Positions 17,157 through 24,708 of a DNA stretch of 36,358 nt are shown here, one piece after another; position 1 is the first letter of the stretch; every line of letters begins with the position of its first letter. Position numbers and translations under genes: made by a program. The notes beneath the pieces were generated by a model. That model was given only the letters and a program-made list of their open reading frames with translations. It was not told where the DNA came from and searched no databases. Location: the NCBI GenBank assembly GCA_002329155.1, contig DCXY01000051.1:1-36358 (forward strand), written 5' to 3'. Origin of the DNA: Stenotrophomonas sp. UBA2124. Its GTDB lineage: Bacteria > Pseudomonadota > Gammaproteobacteria > Xanthomonadales > Xanthomonadaceae.

Positions 17157-17986
17157 GTTCGATTGCCGTAGTCGTTGTCAGTTACCAGAGCGCAAGTACC
17201 TTGGACGAATGCCTGCAGCGCCTGCGCGCGGCGCAGGACGTGGCCGAGATACGCGTGGTGGACAACGATTCCCACGATGGCTCGGTGGCCATCGCCCAGC
17301 GTCATGCCGTGGCCGACAGCCGTGTGCGCTTCATCGCCAACCCCGACAACCCCGGCTTCGCCGCCGCCTGCAACCAGGGCGCGAAGGACAGCCAGGCGCC
17401 GTGGCTTGCCTTCATCAACCCGGACCTGATGGTCGAGCCGGATACGCTGGTGCGCCTGCGTGCGCTCGGTGAACCACTGGGTGATTGCCTGCTGGGTGTG
17501 GAACAGGTGGACGAGCAGGGCCATGCCGATGCCGCGGTACGCCGCCGTGATCCGGATTTCGGCGCGATGCTGCGGCGACCCGGCGCGGGTTCGCGGCTGG
17601 CGGTGCCGCCCGATCCCATGCAGCCCCTGCAGGTGGTGCCGGCCTTGTCAGGCGCCTTGCTGCTGATGCCGCGTAGTCTGTTCGTGCGTCTGGACGGCTG
17701 GGATGCAGGTTACCGCCTGCATGCCGAGGACCTGGACCTGTGCCGGCGTGCACGCGAGGCCGGTGCCACCGTGGCCATCGCCAACGAACTGAAGGTGCTG
17801 CATGTACGCGGCGTCTCCGGTCGCTCACGGCCTTTCTTCGTCGAGTGGCACAAGCATCGCGGTCTGTGGCGTTATTTCCGCAAGTTCGAGGCACGCCAGC
17901 GCAGCCTGCCGGTGCGCGCGGCGGTGTGGTGTGCGATATGGGCGCACGCCGCATTGCAGGTGCCGCGGCTGCTGCTCAAGGGCTGA
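17153..17986 (+). CDS. GT2-family glycosyltransferase (WbbL/rhamnosyltransferase-like)
   Basis: A 277-residue soluble glycosyltransferase with intact GT2 motifs: VVVVSYQSASTL, VVDNDSHDGS, NPGFAAACNQGA, and the metal-binding FINPD near residues 87-91. An acceptor-side segment carries the acidic HAEDLDLCRRAREAG. The C-terminus is basic with a hydrophobic stretch, suggesting peripheral membrane association. The start is GTG 17153, coupled to the upstream gene. It lies at the end of the type II secretion operon with no terminator between, so co-transcription is likely. A role in glycosylating surface polymers is inferred; the sugar is unknown. Confidence 0.82.
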   Translation: MSSIAVVVVSYQSASTLDECLQRLRAAQDVAEIRVVDNDSHDGSVAIAQRHAVADSRVRFIANPDNPGFAAACNQGAKDSQAPWLAFINPDLMVEPDTLVRLRALGEPLGDCLLGVEQVDEQGHADAAVRRRDPDFGAMLRRPGAGSRLAVPPDPMQPLQVVPALSGALLLMPRSLFVRLDGWDAGYRLHAEDLDLCRRAREAGATVAIANELKVLHVRGVSGRSRPFFVEWHKHRGLWRYFRKFEARQRSLPVRAAVWCAIWAHAALQVPRLLLKG

Positions 17987-18014
17987 GCGCCCGGCGACAA
18001 TGCCGGCACGCACT

Positions 18015-18059
18015 CGCCATGGCGGGGCATCATGCCATCCCGCATGGCATGTGAATGCC
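18015..18059 (+). other. Palindrome cluster upstream of pncB
   Basis: CGCCATGGCG (18015-18024) is a perfect palindrome. Next to it, CATGCCAT (18031-18038) and ATGGCATG (18044-18051) form an 8-bp stem with a 5-base loop. The stem is extended by GGCAT (18026-18030) pairing with ATGCC (18055-18059) after a 3-base bulge. There is no T-run. It could be a structured 3' end of the preceding operon or an operator for pncB. Confidence 0.45.
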
Positions 18060-18098
18060 ACGGCCGGCGTCCTCACCGCCCGTGCAGGCCGGCGGCGC

Positions 18099-18104
18099 AT
18101 AATG
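18099..18104 (+). promoter_or_regulatory. Candidate -10 box for a leaderless pncB mRNA
   Basis: CATAAT at 18099-18104 matches the -10 consensus at five of six bases and lies only 5 bases before ATG 18110. Transcription would begin at about the A of the start codon. No Shine-Dalgarno is seen at the normal distance. No clear -35 is present. Confidence 0.4.
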
Positions 18105-18109
18105 CGTGC

Positions 18110-19276
18110 ATGATCATCCAGTCCCTGCTCGATACCGACCTCTACAAGTTCACGATGATGCAGGCGGTGCTGCACCAGTACCCCGGTGCCACCGTCCAGT
18201 ACCGGTTCAAGTGCCGCACACCGGGCATCGACTTGGCGCGCTACATCGACCAGATCAACACCGAGATCGACCACCTGTGCAGCCTGCGCTTCACCACCGA
18301 AGAGCTGGAGTACATGCGCGGGCTGCGCTTCGTGAAGCCGGACTTCGTCGATTTCCTTGGCCTGTTCCACCTGGACCGCAAGTACATCGAGCTGCGTCCC
18401 TCGGCCAGCGTGCCGGGCGAGATCGAGCTGGACATCACCGGCCCGTGGCTGCACACCATCATGTTCGAGGTGCCGCTGCTGGCCATCATCAACGAGGTGT
18501 GGTTCCGCAACACCAGCACGCCGGATTTCGCCGAGGGCGAGCGCCGACTGCAGGCCAAGACCGCGCTGCTGCGTGACACGCCCGGCTTCGAGAACTGCCG
18601 CATCGCCGACTACGGCAGCCGCCGCCGTTATTCGCGTGAATGGCACAGCACCATGCTGCCCATGCTGCGCGATGCGCTGGGCCCGCAGTTCGTGGGCACC
18701 AGCAACGTGCACTTCGCGCGCATCTACGGCATGACCCCGCACGGCACCATGGCGCACGAATACCTGCAGGCCTTCCAGGCATTGGGTCCGCGCCTGCGCG
18801 ATTCGCAGGTGGCGGCGCTGGAATCGTGGGCGCGCGAGTACCGTGGTGATCTGGGCATCGCGCTGTCCGACGTGGTGGGCCTGGACGCCTTCCTGCGCGA
18901 TTTCGATACCTATTTCTGCAAGCTGTTCGATGGCGTGCGCCACGACTCCGGCGACCCCTTCAGCTGGGGCGACCGCATGCTGGCCCACTTCAAGGCCAAC
19001 CGCACCGATCCGGCCAGCAAGATCCTTGTGTTCAGCGACGGGCTGAACATTGAAAAGGTGATGAAGCTGTACGACTACTTCCGTGGCCGCTGCCAGGTGG
19101 CCTTCGGCGTGGGCACACACCTGACCAACGACCTGGGCCCGACCCCGCTGAACATCGTGATCAAGATGGTCCGCTGCAATGGCCAACCGGTGGCAAAGCT
19201 CAGCGACTCTCCTGGCAAAAGCATGTGCGATGACCCGGGATACCTGTCCTACCTGCGTCAGGTGTTCGAACTGTAA
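18110..19276 (+). CDS. pncB: Nicotinate phosphoribosyltransferase
   Basis: PncB joins nicotinate and PRPP (with ATP) to make nicotinate mononucleotide in the Preiss-Handler salvage route to NAD. From ATG 18110 the protein has 388 residues, close to the usual ~400; the frame is open upstream, but MIIQSLLDTDLYKFTM is the family N-terminus. Conserved pieces include TDLYKFTMMQAV, FKCRTPGIDL, the phosphorylatable His216 in GTMAHEYLQAF, DGVRHDSGDPFSWGDRM, LVFSDGLN, FGVGTHLTND and KLSDSPGKSMCDDP. It stands alone between the secretion and exopolysaccharide operons and has no evident functional tie to them. Confidence 0.96.
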   Translation: MIIQSLLDTDLYKFTMMQAVLHQYPGATVQYRFKCRTPGIDLARYIDQINTEIDHLCSLRFTTEELEYMRGLRFVKPDFVDFLGLFHLDRKYIELRPSASVPGEIELDITGPWLHTIMFEVPLLAIINEVWFRNTSTPDFAEGERRLQAKTALLRDTPGFENCRIADYGSRRRYSREWHSTMLPMLRDALGPQFVGTSNVHFARIYGMTPHGTMAHEYLQAFQALGPRLRDSQVAALESWAREYRGDLGIALSDVVGLDAFLRDFDTYFCKLFDGVRHDSGDPFSWGDRMLAHFKANRTDPASKILVFSDGLNIEKVMKLYDYFRGRCQVAFGVGTHLTNDLGPTPLNIVIKMVRCNGQPVAKLSDSPGKSMCDDPGYLSYLRQVFEL

Positions 19277-19367
19277 CGGCTGATACAAAAAAGCCAGCTA
19301 TTTCACGCATTTAGACAAAGCTTGCCTGTGGATGAACGGGAGGGCGGAGTGCGCGCCAGGAAAGTCT

Positions 19368-19387
19368 AATGTGAAGCGCGTCACGTT
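19368..19387 (+). promoter_or_regulatory. Clp/CRP-type binding site upstream of the exopolysaccharide operon
   Basis: AATGTGA (19368-19374), six bases AGCGCG, then TCACGTT (19381-19387) matches the CRP-family palindrome TGTGA-N6-TCACA with one mismatch, and the flanking AAT/GTT extends the symmetry. Clp of xanthomonads recognises this sequence and controls exopolysaccharide genes in response to cyclic di-GMP. The site lies about 187 bases before the first exopolysaccharide gene. A -10-like TCTAAT (19365-19370, five of six) overlaps it, so activation and repression cannot be distinguished from sequence. Confidence 0.65.
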
Positions 19388-19471
19388 ATCTTACGAGCCG
19401 TGGGAACGTCCGGCGGGGGCGATGGAGCGTCTGCGCCGGTCGGCAAATGGGATGACTGTGTGATTGATCGG

Positions 19472-19496
19472 CCACCGTGTGTACTTCACTCGGTGG
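19472..19496 (+). other. Leader hairpin next to a GGAGG in the exopolysaccharide operon leader
   Basis: CCACCG (19472-19477) pairs with CGGTGG (19491-19496), and the 3' arm overlaps GGAGG at 19495-19499. The gap 19277-19563 otherwise holds only the Clp-type site and no convincing gene. The GGAGG is not placed to serve ATG 19564, so it may serve a tiny frame at GTG 19502 (11 codons) or an upstream start of the first gene. Confidence 0.3.
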
Positions 19497-19563
19497 AGGC
19501 TGTGAATCATTCAGGCTGGTGCCCGACCCATGCCTGAACCGTATTCGCACGCACGGCCTGTCA

Positions 19564-21003
19564 ATGCAGCTTCCGTTCTCCGACGCACTGTTCTCCAACA
19601 CCCGCCCGGCGGTCACCCGCTGGTCGCGGCTGATGGCACGCGTGTTCCATTTCTGTGCGGCCATGTGCCCGGCGGTGTTGATCCTGTGGCTGATGCAGGT
19701 CAGCGATGTCTCGGTGATACGCACCTACCTTGCCTTGGCCGCGGCAGCTGGTCTGCTGACCGTGCTGGTGTTCAATGCGTTCGGGCTGTACGGCCGTCAG
19801 ATGTTCAACAACCGGCTGCTGCTGCGCTCCACCGTGGTGGCGTGGTCGGCCAGCTTCGGCCTGGTGCTGCTGCTGCACACGCTGTTCCGGGTGATTGCCT
19901 ACCTGCCGGTGCGCATGGCGCTGCTTTGGTATCTGGTGACCTTGCTGCTGTTGCTGCTGGGCAGGCTGCTGATGCTGGTGTTCTTCCAGCGCCGCATCCG
20001 CCAGGGGCATTTCGTCGGCCGCTCGGTGATCCTGGGCGCCACCGAAAACGGTGGCCGGCTGGCCCGGCACATGCTGCAGAACGCGGATATCGGCTCGGGC
20101 CTGCTGGGCTTCATCGATGACCGCAAGCCCGAGCGCATCGACCCGCAGCTGCGGCCTCAGCTGATCGGCAATTTCGCCCTGCTGGAAGAACTGATCCGCA
20201 ACAACGAGGTGGACCAGGTGCTGATGGCGCTGCCGGTCAATGCTGAGAGCCGCAACCATCACTACGCCGGGCTGCTGCACAAGATGCCGGTGCAGGTGTT
20301 CCTGGTGCCGGAAATGCAGGCCTTCAACTATGCGCTGCCGCGCGTGGCCGAGATTTCCGACGTGCCGATGCTGGTGGTGTCCGAGCCGCCGCTGCAGGGT
20401 TGGGCGCCGGCCTACAAGCGTGCCGAGGACGTGGTGCTGGCCTCGCTGGCGCTGCTGCTGCTGTCGCCGCTGATGCTGCTGACCGCCATCGCCATCAAGC
20501 TGGATTCGCGTGGGCCGGTGCTGTTCAAGCAGCGGCGCTATGGCTACAACCACCAGCTGATCGAGGTGTATAAGTTCCGCTCCATGTACCACGACCAGCG
20601 CGACATGAACGCCGCGGTGCAGACCCGCGTGGGCGACCCGCGGGTGACGCGGGTGGGGCGCTTGATCCGCAAGAGCAGCATCGACGAGCTGCCGCAGCTG
20701 TTCAACGTGCTGGCCGGCAGCATGTCGATGGTGGGGCCGCGCCCGCATGCCACCGCCACCAAGGCGGCAGACATTTCGTTCGAGGAAGCCGTGGCCGATT
20801 ACGTGGCCCGGCACAAGGTCAAACCCGGCATCACCGGGCTGGCACAGGTGCATGGTTACCGTGGCGAGACCGATACGCTGGAGAAGATCCAGAAGCGCGT
20901 TGAATACGATCTGGCCTATATCGAGAACTGGTCGCTGGGCCTGGACCTGTTCATCCTGCTGCGCACGCTGCCGGCGGTGCTGTCGATGAAGGCGGCGTAC
21001 TGA
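19564..21003 (+). CDS. Undecaprenyl-phosphate glycosyl-1-phosphate transferase (GumD/WcaJ-like)
   Basis: This polyprenyl phosphate sugar transferase starts the repeat unit by moving a sugar-1-phosphate onto undecaprenyl phosphate. From ATG 19564 it has 480 residues, close to GumD. The ATG lacks a clear Shine-Dalgarno and the frame is open back to 19477, so an upstream start such as GTG 19519 is possible. Four or five N-terminal membrane segments (about 20-150) precede a CoA-binding-like domain (SVILGATENGGRLARHML) and the catalytic domain from ~283 (KRAEDVVLA, GPVLFKQRRYG, YKFRSMY, Asp374-Glu375 in IDELPQLFNVLAGSMSMVGPRPH, KPGITGLAQVHGYRGET). Glucose is the usual sugar in this family, but it cannot be proved here. 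It is the first gene of the operon. Confidence 0.92.
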   Translation: MQLPFSDALFSNTRPAVTRWSRLMARVFHFCAAMCPAVLILWLMQVSDVSVIRTYLALAAAAGLLTVLVFNAFGLYGRQMFNNRLLLRSTVVAWSASFGLVLLLHTLFRVIAYLPVRMALLWYLVTLLLLLLGRLLMLVFFQRRIRQGHFVGRSVILGATENGGRLARHMLQNADIGSGLLGFIDDRKPERIDPQLRPQLIGNFALLEELIRNNEVDQVLMALPVNAESRNHHYAGLLHKMPVQVFLVPEMQAFNYALPRVAEISDVPMLVVSEPPLQGWAPAYKRAEDVVLASLALLLLSPLMLLTAIAIKLDSRGPVLFKQRRYGYNHQLIEVYKFRSMYHDQRDMNAAVQTRVGDPRVTRVGRLIRKSSIDELPQLFNVLAGSMSMVGPRPHATATKAADISFEEAVADYVARHKVKPGITGLAQVHGYRGETDTLEKIQKRVEYDLAYIENWSLGLDLFILLRTLPAVLSMKAAY

Positions 21004-21929
21004 TGGCCGGTCCACGCGTGGCATTGGTGATTCCCGTGCGCAATGGCGAGCCCTACCTGGCGCGCATGCTGCCGGCGCTGCGTGCGCAGTCGCTGCAGCC
21101 GGATGAAATCCTGGTGGTGGACAGCGCCTCGCGCGATGGCAGCGTGGCGGGCTGGCGCGGGTTTGGTGCGCGGGTGGAGGTGATCGACCCGGCCATCTTC
21201 AACCACGGTGGCACCCGTGGCTGGGCGGCAGGGCAGGTCAATGCGGACGTGCTTATCTACCTCACGCAGGATGCGGTGCCGGTGCCGCCGGATGCCTTCG
21301 CCAATCTGGTGGCCGGCCTGTATGCGGCCGACGACGTGGGTGTGGCCTACGGCCGGCAGATTCCGCACCCCGATGCCGGCGTGCTGGCGCGGCATGCGCG
21401 TGCGTTCAACTACCCCGCGCAGGGCCGCATCAAGCGCATGGGCGATGCGGCCGAACTGGGCATCAAGACCTGCTTCAGTTCCGACGCGTTCTGCGCCTAC
21501 CGCGCCGATGCACTGGCTGCGGCGGGTGGTTTTCCGGCAGACGTGATCGGCAGCGAGGATGCACATGTGGCCGGGCGCATGCTGCTCAAGGGCTATGCGG
21601 TGAACTACGTGGCTGATGCGCAGGCCTGGCATTCGCACGACTACAGCATCGCCGAGGAGTTCCGCCGCTACTTCGACATCGGCGTGTTCTATTCACGCGA
21701 GGCGTGGATTGGCGAACGCTTCGGCAAGGCCGGCGGCGAGGGCGGGCGTTTTGTCAGGTCCGAGTTGGCGGCATTGCTGCAGGCGCGGCAGGCGCTGCGC
21801 ATTCCCGGCGCGGTGGCACGCAGTGCGGCGAAACTCATTGGTTACCGATTGGGGCATATGGAAAGCAGCCTGCCACTGGGCATCAAGCGCAGGGTGAGCA
21901 TGTTCCCGGGCTATTGGAGACAGCAGTGA
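21003..21929 (+). CDS. GT2 rhamnosyltransferase-like glycosyltransferase
   Basis: A 308-residue GT2 enzyme overlapping the previous stop by one base (TGATG). Motifs are VALVIPVRNGEPYL, ILVVDSASRDGS, IFNHGGTRG and LIYLTQDAVP. The FNHGGTR and LTQDA pair is characteristic of dTDP-rhamnosyltransferases (RfbF/WbbL type), so it probably adds L-rhamnose to the lipid-linked repeat unit. An acidic GSEDAHVAGRMLLKG segment and a C-terminal WHSHDYS region complete the family pattern. The rhamnose assignment comes from motif resemblance only. Confidence 0.85.
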   Translation: MAGPRVALVIPVRNGEPYLARMLPALRAQSLQPDEILVVDSASRDGSVAGWRGFGARVEVIDPAIFNHGGTRGWAAGQVNADVLIYLTQDAVPVPPDAFANLVAGLYAADDVGVAYGRQIPHPDAGVLARHARAFNYPAQGRIKRMGDAAELGIKTCFSSDAFCAYRADALAAAGGFPADVIGSEDAHVAGRMLLKGYAVNYVADAQAWHSHDYSIAEEFRRYFDIGVFYSREAWIGERFGKAGGEGGRFVRSELAALLQARQALRIPGAVARSAAKLIGYRLGHMESSLPLGIKRRVSMFPGYWRQQ

Positions 21930-22729
21930 AGACGAGCAGGATGATGATGGTGACGCTGCTGGCCGTGCTGTGCACGGCCTGTGCGATGCCCAACGTGGTC
22001 AGGTTGCCCTCGGGCCAGGTGATGGCCGAGCGCAGCATCACCAATTTCAGCCCCGAGCAGCTGCCGCAGCCGGTGCTGCGGGTACAGCCCGGCGACGTGC
22101 TGCGCATCGTGCGCGATGCACAGAGCCCGGCCGAGAAGGACGAGGCCACGCTGTACCGGGTGCGACCGGATGGCCATATCGCCTATCCGTTCATCGGTAC
22201 GGTCAAGGCCAGCGGGCGCACCCCGGAGGATATCGGTGCCGAGGTCACACGCCGGCTGGATGACATCTACCGCGAACCTCGGGTGACGGTGAACATTGCC
22301 GAGGCGCCGGGCAATCGCGTGTATGTGGGCGGCGCGGTGCGCAACCCCGGCGTGTTCGACCTCAATGCAGCGGTCAACGTGGCCCAGGCCATCACCGCCA
22401 CCGGAGGCGTACTGCCCACCGCCGACAGCCACCATGTGGCGCTGGTACGGCAGGACGAGAACGGCACCCAGCAAGTCTACTTCTTCGACTACGCCGCACT
22501 GCTGTCAGCGCGCAGCAACGGCAGCCGCAGTATCGGCCTGCAGCGCGGCGACCTGGTGTTCGTGCCCAGCTCGCGCATCGGCAATGCCATCCAGCGCGTG
22601 GACATGTACGTGAGCCAGCTGCTGCTGTTCCGCGGCTTTGGCGCCTCGGCCAACTACCAGATCAACGAACCGTCGTACCGGATCAATACGCCCGACGGCA
22701 CCACCACGCCGGACAGGAGCAAGCCGTGA
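21926..22729 (+). CDS. Polysaccharide export lipoprotein (GumB/Wza-like, OPX family)
   Basis: This periplasmic/outer-membrane component exports the finished polymer. The start is GTG 21926, with GGAGA (21916-21920) five bases upstream and a 4-base overlap with the preceding gene; 267 residues. It has a short signal peptide with a lipoprotein-like Cys (LCTAC; Cys rather than the usual Leu at -3). A poly-export domain follows (VQPGDVLRIVRD, YRVRPDGHIAYPFIGTVKASG) and then an SLBB-type domain (VYVGGAVRNPGVFDL, AITATGGVLPTAD). It lacks the C-terminal alpha-barrel helix region of E. coli Wza, like GumB. Confidence 0.9.
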   Translation: MKTSRMMMVTLLAVLCTACAMPNVVRLPSGQVMAERSITNFSPEQLPQPVLRVQPGDVLRIVRDAQSPAEKDEATLYRVRPDGHIAYPFIGTVKASGRTPEDIGAEVTRRLDDIYREPRVTVNIAEAPGNRVYVGGAVRNPGVFDLNAAVNVAQAITATGGVLPTADSHHVALVRQDENGTQQVYFFDYAALLSARSNGSRSIGLQRGDLVFVPSSRIGNAIQRVDMYVSQLLLFRGFGASANYQINEPSYRINTPDGTTTPDRSKP

Positions 22730-24708
22730 TCGAGATCCGTAGCCTGCGTGATGCGCTGCGCCTGCTTTTCATCTTCGCCCGTGAGTTCAAGTGGGCGCTG
22801 CTGATCACCATTGCAGTGGTGGTGCTGGGTGCGTTCCTGCTGCCCAACCGCTATGTCTCCGATGCGCGCCTGCTGGTCAAGCCGACCGAGAGCGCCAGCG
22901 TTCAGCTGCCTGTACAGCCGGGGCCGGATACCGGTTTCGTGCAGCAGAGTCCGCAGCGTGACCCGCTGCTGGACGAGGAGAAGATGGCCACCAGCGAGCC
23001 GGTGATGATGAAGGTGGCGCAGACCTACCTGGCCATGTCATCGGTGCCGCCGCAGGGCGCCTGGGCGCGCTTCAAGTTCCGCATGGGCCAGGCGTTTGCC
23101 TGGTGCAAGGAGCTGCTGCGCAACATGCTGGTCGGCGTGGGCCTGATGGACGAGGCACCGCTGGAGAACCGGCTTGCTGCGCGCCTTGCCAAGAAGCTGG
23201 CGGTGAGCCACGACCCCGGCTCCAACGTGATGGAAATGCGCGTGACCTGGAGCGATCCGCACGTGGCCCAGGGCATCTCCCGTGCCTGGGTGGATGCCTA
23301 CTTCGACGAGCGCGCCCGTGCCGCCGGCGGTGAGGCGCTGTTCAATTTCTACGAGCAGCAGAACCGCGAGCTCAATGATGACATCGTCGCGCTCAAGCGC
23401 CAGCTGCGCGACAAGCTGCGGGTGATCGACGCCACCAGCATCGAGCAGCGCATCGACGATGTCACCGACCAGCTGCAGAAGCTGTACCGCCACCGCCGCG
23501 AGCTTCAGGCCGAGCGTGAATCGCTGATGGGCATCCTGGGCGCGGCGGGCCGGCAGCTGCCTGCGGTGGCCGGCGAGGTGGTCACCGAGCGTGAGGTCAG
23601 CCTCAACCCGCAGCGCGAGGACCTCAAGCTGAAATTGAACGGCCTGCGCCAGCAGCGGCTGGACCTGCTGCGCAACTTCAAGGAGGGTGCCCCGCCGGTA
23701 CGCGCGCTGGACGAGAGCATCGCCGCGCTGGAGCGGGAAATGAATGACGTGGACGGCAGCATCGTGCGTTCGCGCAACATCGCGCCCAATGCGCTGGGCA
23801 CGCGGCTGCGCCAGGACATGCAGGACGCGCGCCTGAACGTGGCCAAGATCGACGCCAACGTGGCCGAGATCGACGCGCAGGTGAAGCAGCTGCAGGCCAG
23901 CCGCGAGGAGATCATGTCCGCCGAGCCGTCGCTGTCGCGGCTCAGCCTGGAGCTGTCCTCGGCGGAGAAGACCTTTGCCCAGTATTCGGACTACCTGCTG
24001 CGCGCGCGGGTGATCCGCGACCTCAACCGCCACCGCCTGAGCAACGTGGCGCTGGTGGGGCAGTCCAGCTTCACCCCGTCGCGGGTGTTCCCCAAGAGCA
24101 TGCTGATGCTGCTGCTGGCACTGCCGGTGGCGCTGGTGGTCGCGCTGGTGGTGGTGTTCCTGCTGTACCTGATGGACCAGCGCATCCACGACGGTGGCCG
24201 CCTGGAGGCCACGCTGGGCGTACCGCTGCTGGCCACCGTGCCGGAGGTGGAACGCGAGGACGAGGGCTCGCGCGGGTTGCGTGCCGCCCTGTACCGGCTG
24301 TACTGCAGGTTGCCTTTGGAGCGTATCGCCAGCCACGGGCTGTCCATCGGCCTGACCAGCAGCCGTGCCGGTGAGGGCGTGAGTTTCATCGCATCGCGCC
24401 TGGTCATCGTGCTGCGCCAGCAGGGCTATGAGGTGCGCGAAGGCGAGCTGCCGGCGCGCCCCGGCGAAGTGGTGCTGATACAGGCGCCGCCGGTGAGCGA
24501 CGAGCGTTCGCTGCTGGAGTTGCGCGGCTGTGATTTCATCGCGTTGGTGGTACAGGCCCGCAGTACCACGGTGCCTGCCGTGGACAGCGCCCTGAATCTG
24601 CTGCGCGATGCGCTGGGCCACGTGGACGGGGTGGTACTGAACCGCCGCGTGTTCGAGATTCCATCGCGTTTCTGGACGCCGGTGAGCCGCTGGCTGGGGG
24701 CGTACTGA
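22726..24708 (+). CDS. Polysaccharide chain-length protein (GumC/Wzc-like) with degenerate BY-kinase domain
   Basis: A 660-residue inner-membrane co-polymerase starting at GTG 22726 (4-base overlap). An N-terminal Wzz domain with a membrane helix at ~22-40 is followed by long coiled coils (~200-430, such as LNDDIVALKRQLRDKLRVID) and a second membrane helix near 460-485. After it, residues ~500-660 resemble the cytoplasmic tyrosine-kinase domain of Wzc/CpsD. However, the Walker A region reads SSRAGEGVSF (about 545-554), with Val where Lys should be. The segment with the Walker A' DxD is missing, and no Tyr cluster ends the protein. It is therefore expected not to phosphorylate. GumC of xanthan has no such domain. 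Confidence 0.9.
   Translation: MIEIRSLRDALRLLFIFAREFKWALLITIAVVVLGAFLLPNRYVSDARLLVKPTESASVQLPVQPGPDTGFVQQSPQRDPLLDEEKMATSEPVMMKVAQTYLAMSSVPPQGAWARFKFRMGQAFAWCKELLRNMLVGVGLMDEAPLENRLAARLAKKLAVSHDPGSNVMEMRVTWSDPHVAQGISRAWVDAYFDERARAAGGEALFNFYEQQNRELNDDIVALKRQLRDKLRVIDATSIEQRIDDVTDQLQKLYRHRRELQAERESLMGILGAAGRQLPAVAGEVVTEREVSLNPQREDLKLKLNGLRQQRLDLLRNFKEGAPPVRALDESIAALEREMNDVDGSIVRSRNIAPNALGTRLRQDMQDARLNVAKIDANVAEIDAQVKQLQASREEIMSAEPSLSRLSLELSSAEKTFAQYSDYLLRARVIRDLNRHRLSNVALVGQSSFTPSRVFPKSMLMLLLALPVALVVALVVVFLLYLMDQRIHDGGRLEATLGVPLLATVPEVEREDEGSRGLRAALYRLYCRLPLERIASHGLSIGLTSSRAGEGVSFIASRLVIVLRQQGYEVREGELPARPGEVVLIQAPPVSDERSLLELRGCDFIALVVQARSTTVPAVDSALNLLRDALGHVDGVVLNRRVFEIPSRFWTPVSRWLGAY

Noticed and set aside
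18032..18109. Upstream in-frame extension of pncB
   Set aside because: The 26 extra codons fall in the palindromic non-coding region and are not part of the family N-terminus. ATG 18110 gives the conserved opening.
19277..19300. Terminator after pncB (GGCT...AGCC with an A-rich loop)
   Set aside because: The stem is only four base pairs with an 11-base loop and no T-run on the coding strand.
19344..19356. GGCGGAGTGCGCG resembling an ops/JUMPstart element before the exopolysaccharide operon
   Set aside because: It departs from the ops consensus at key positions and lies upstream of the probable promoter region, so it would not be in the transcript leader.
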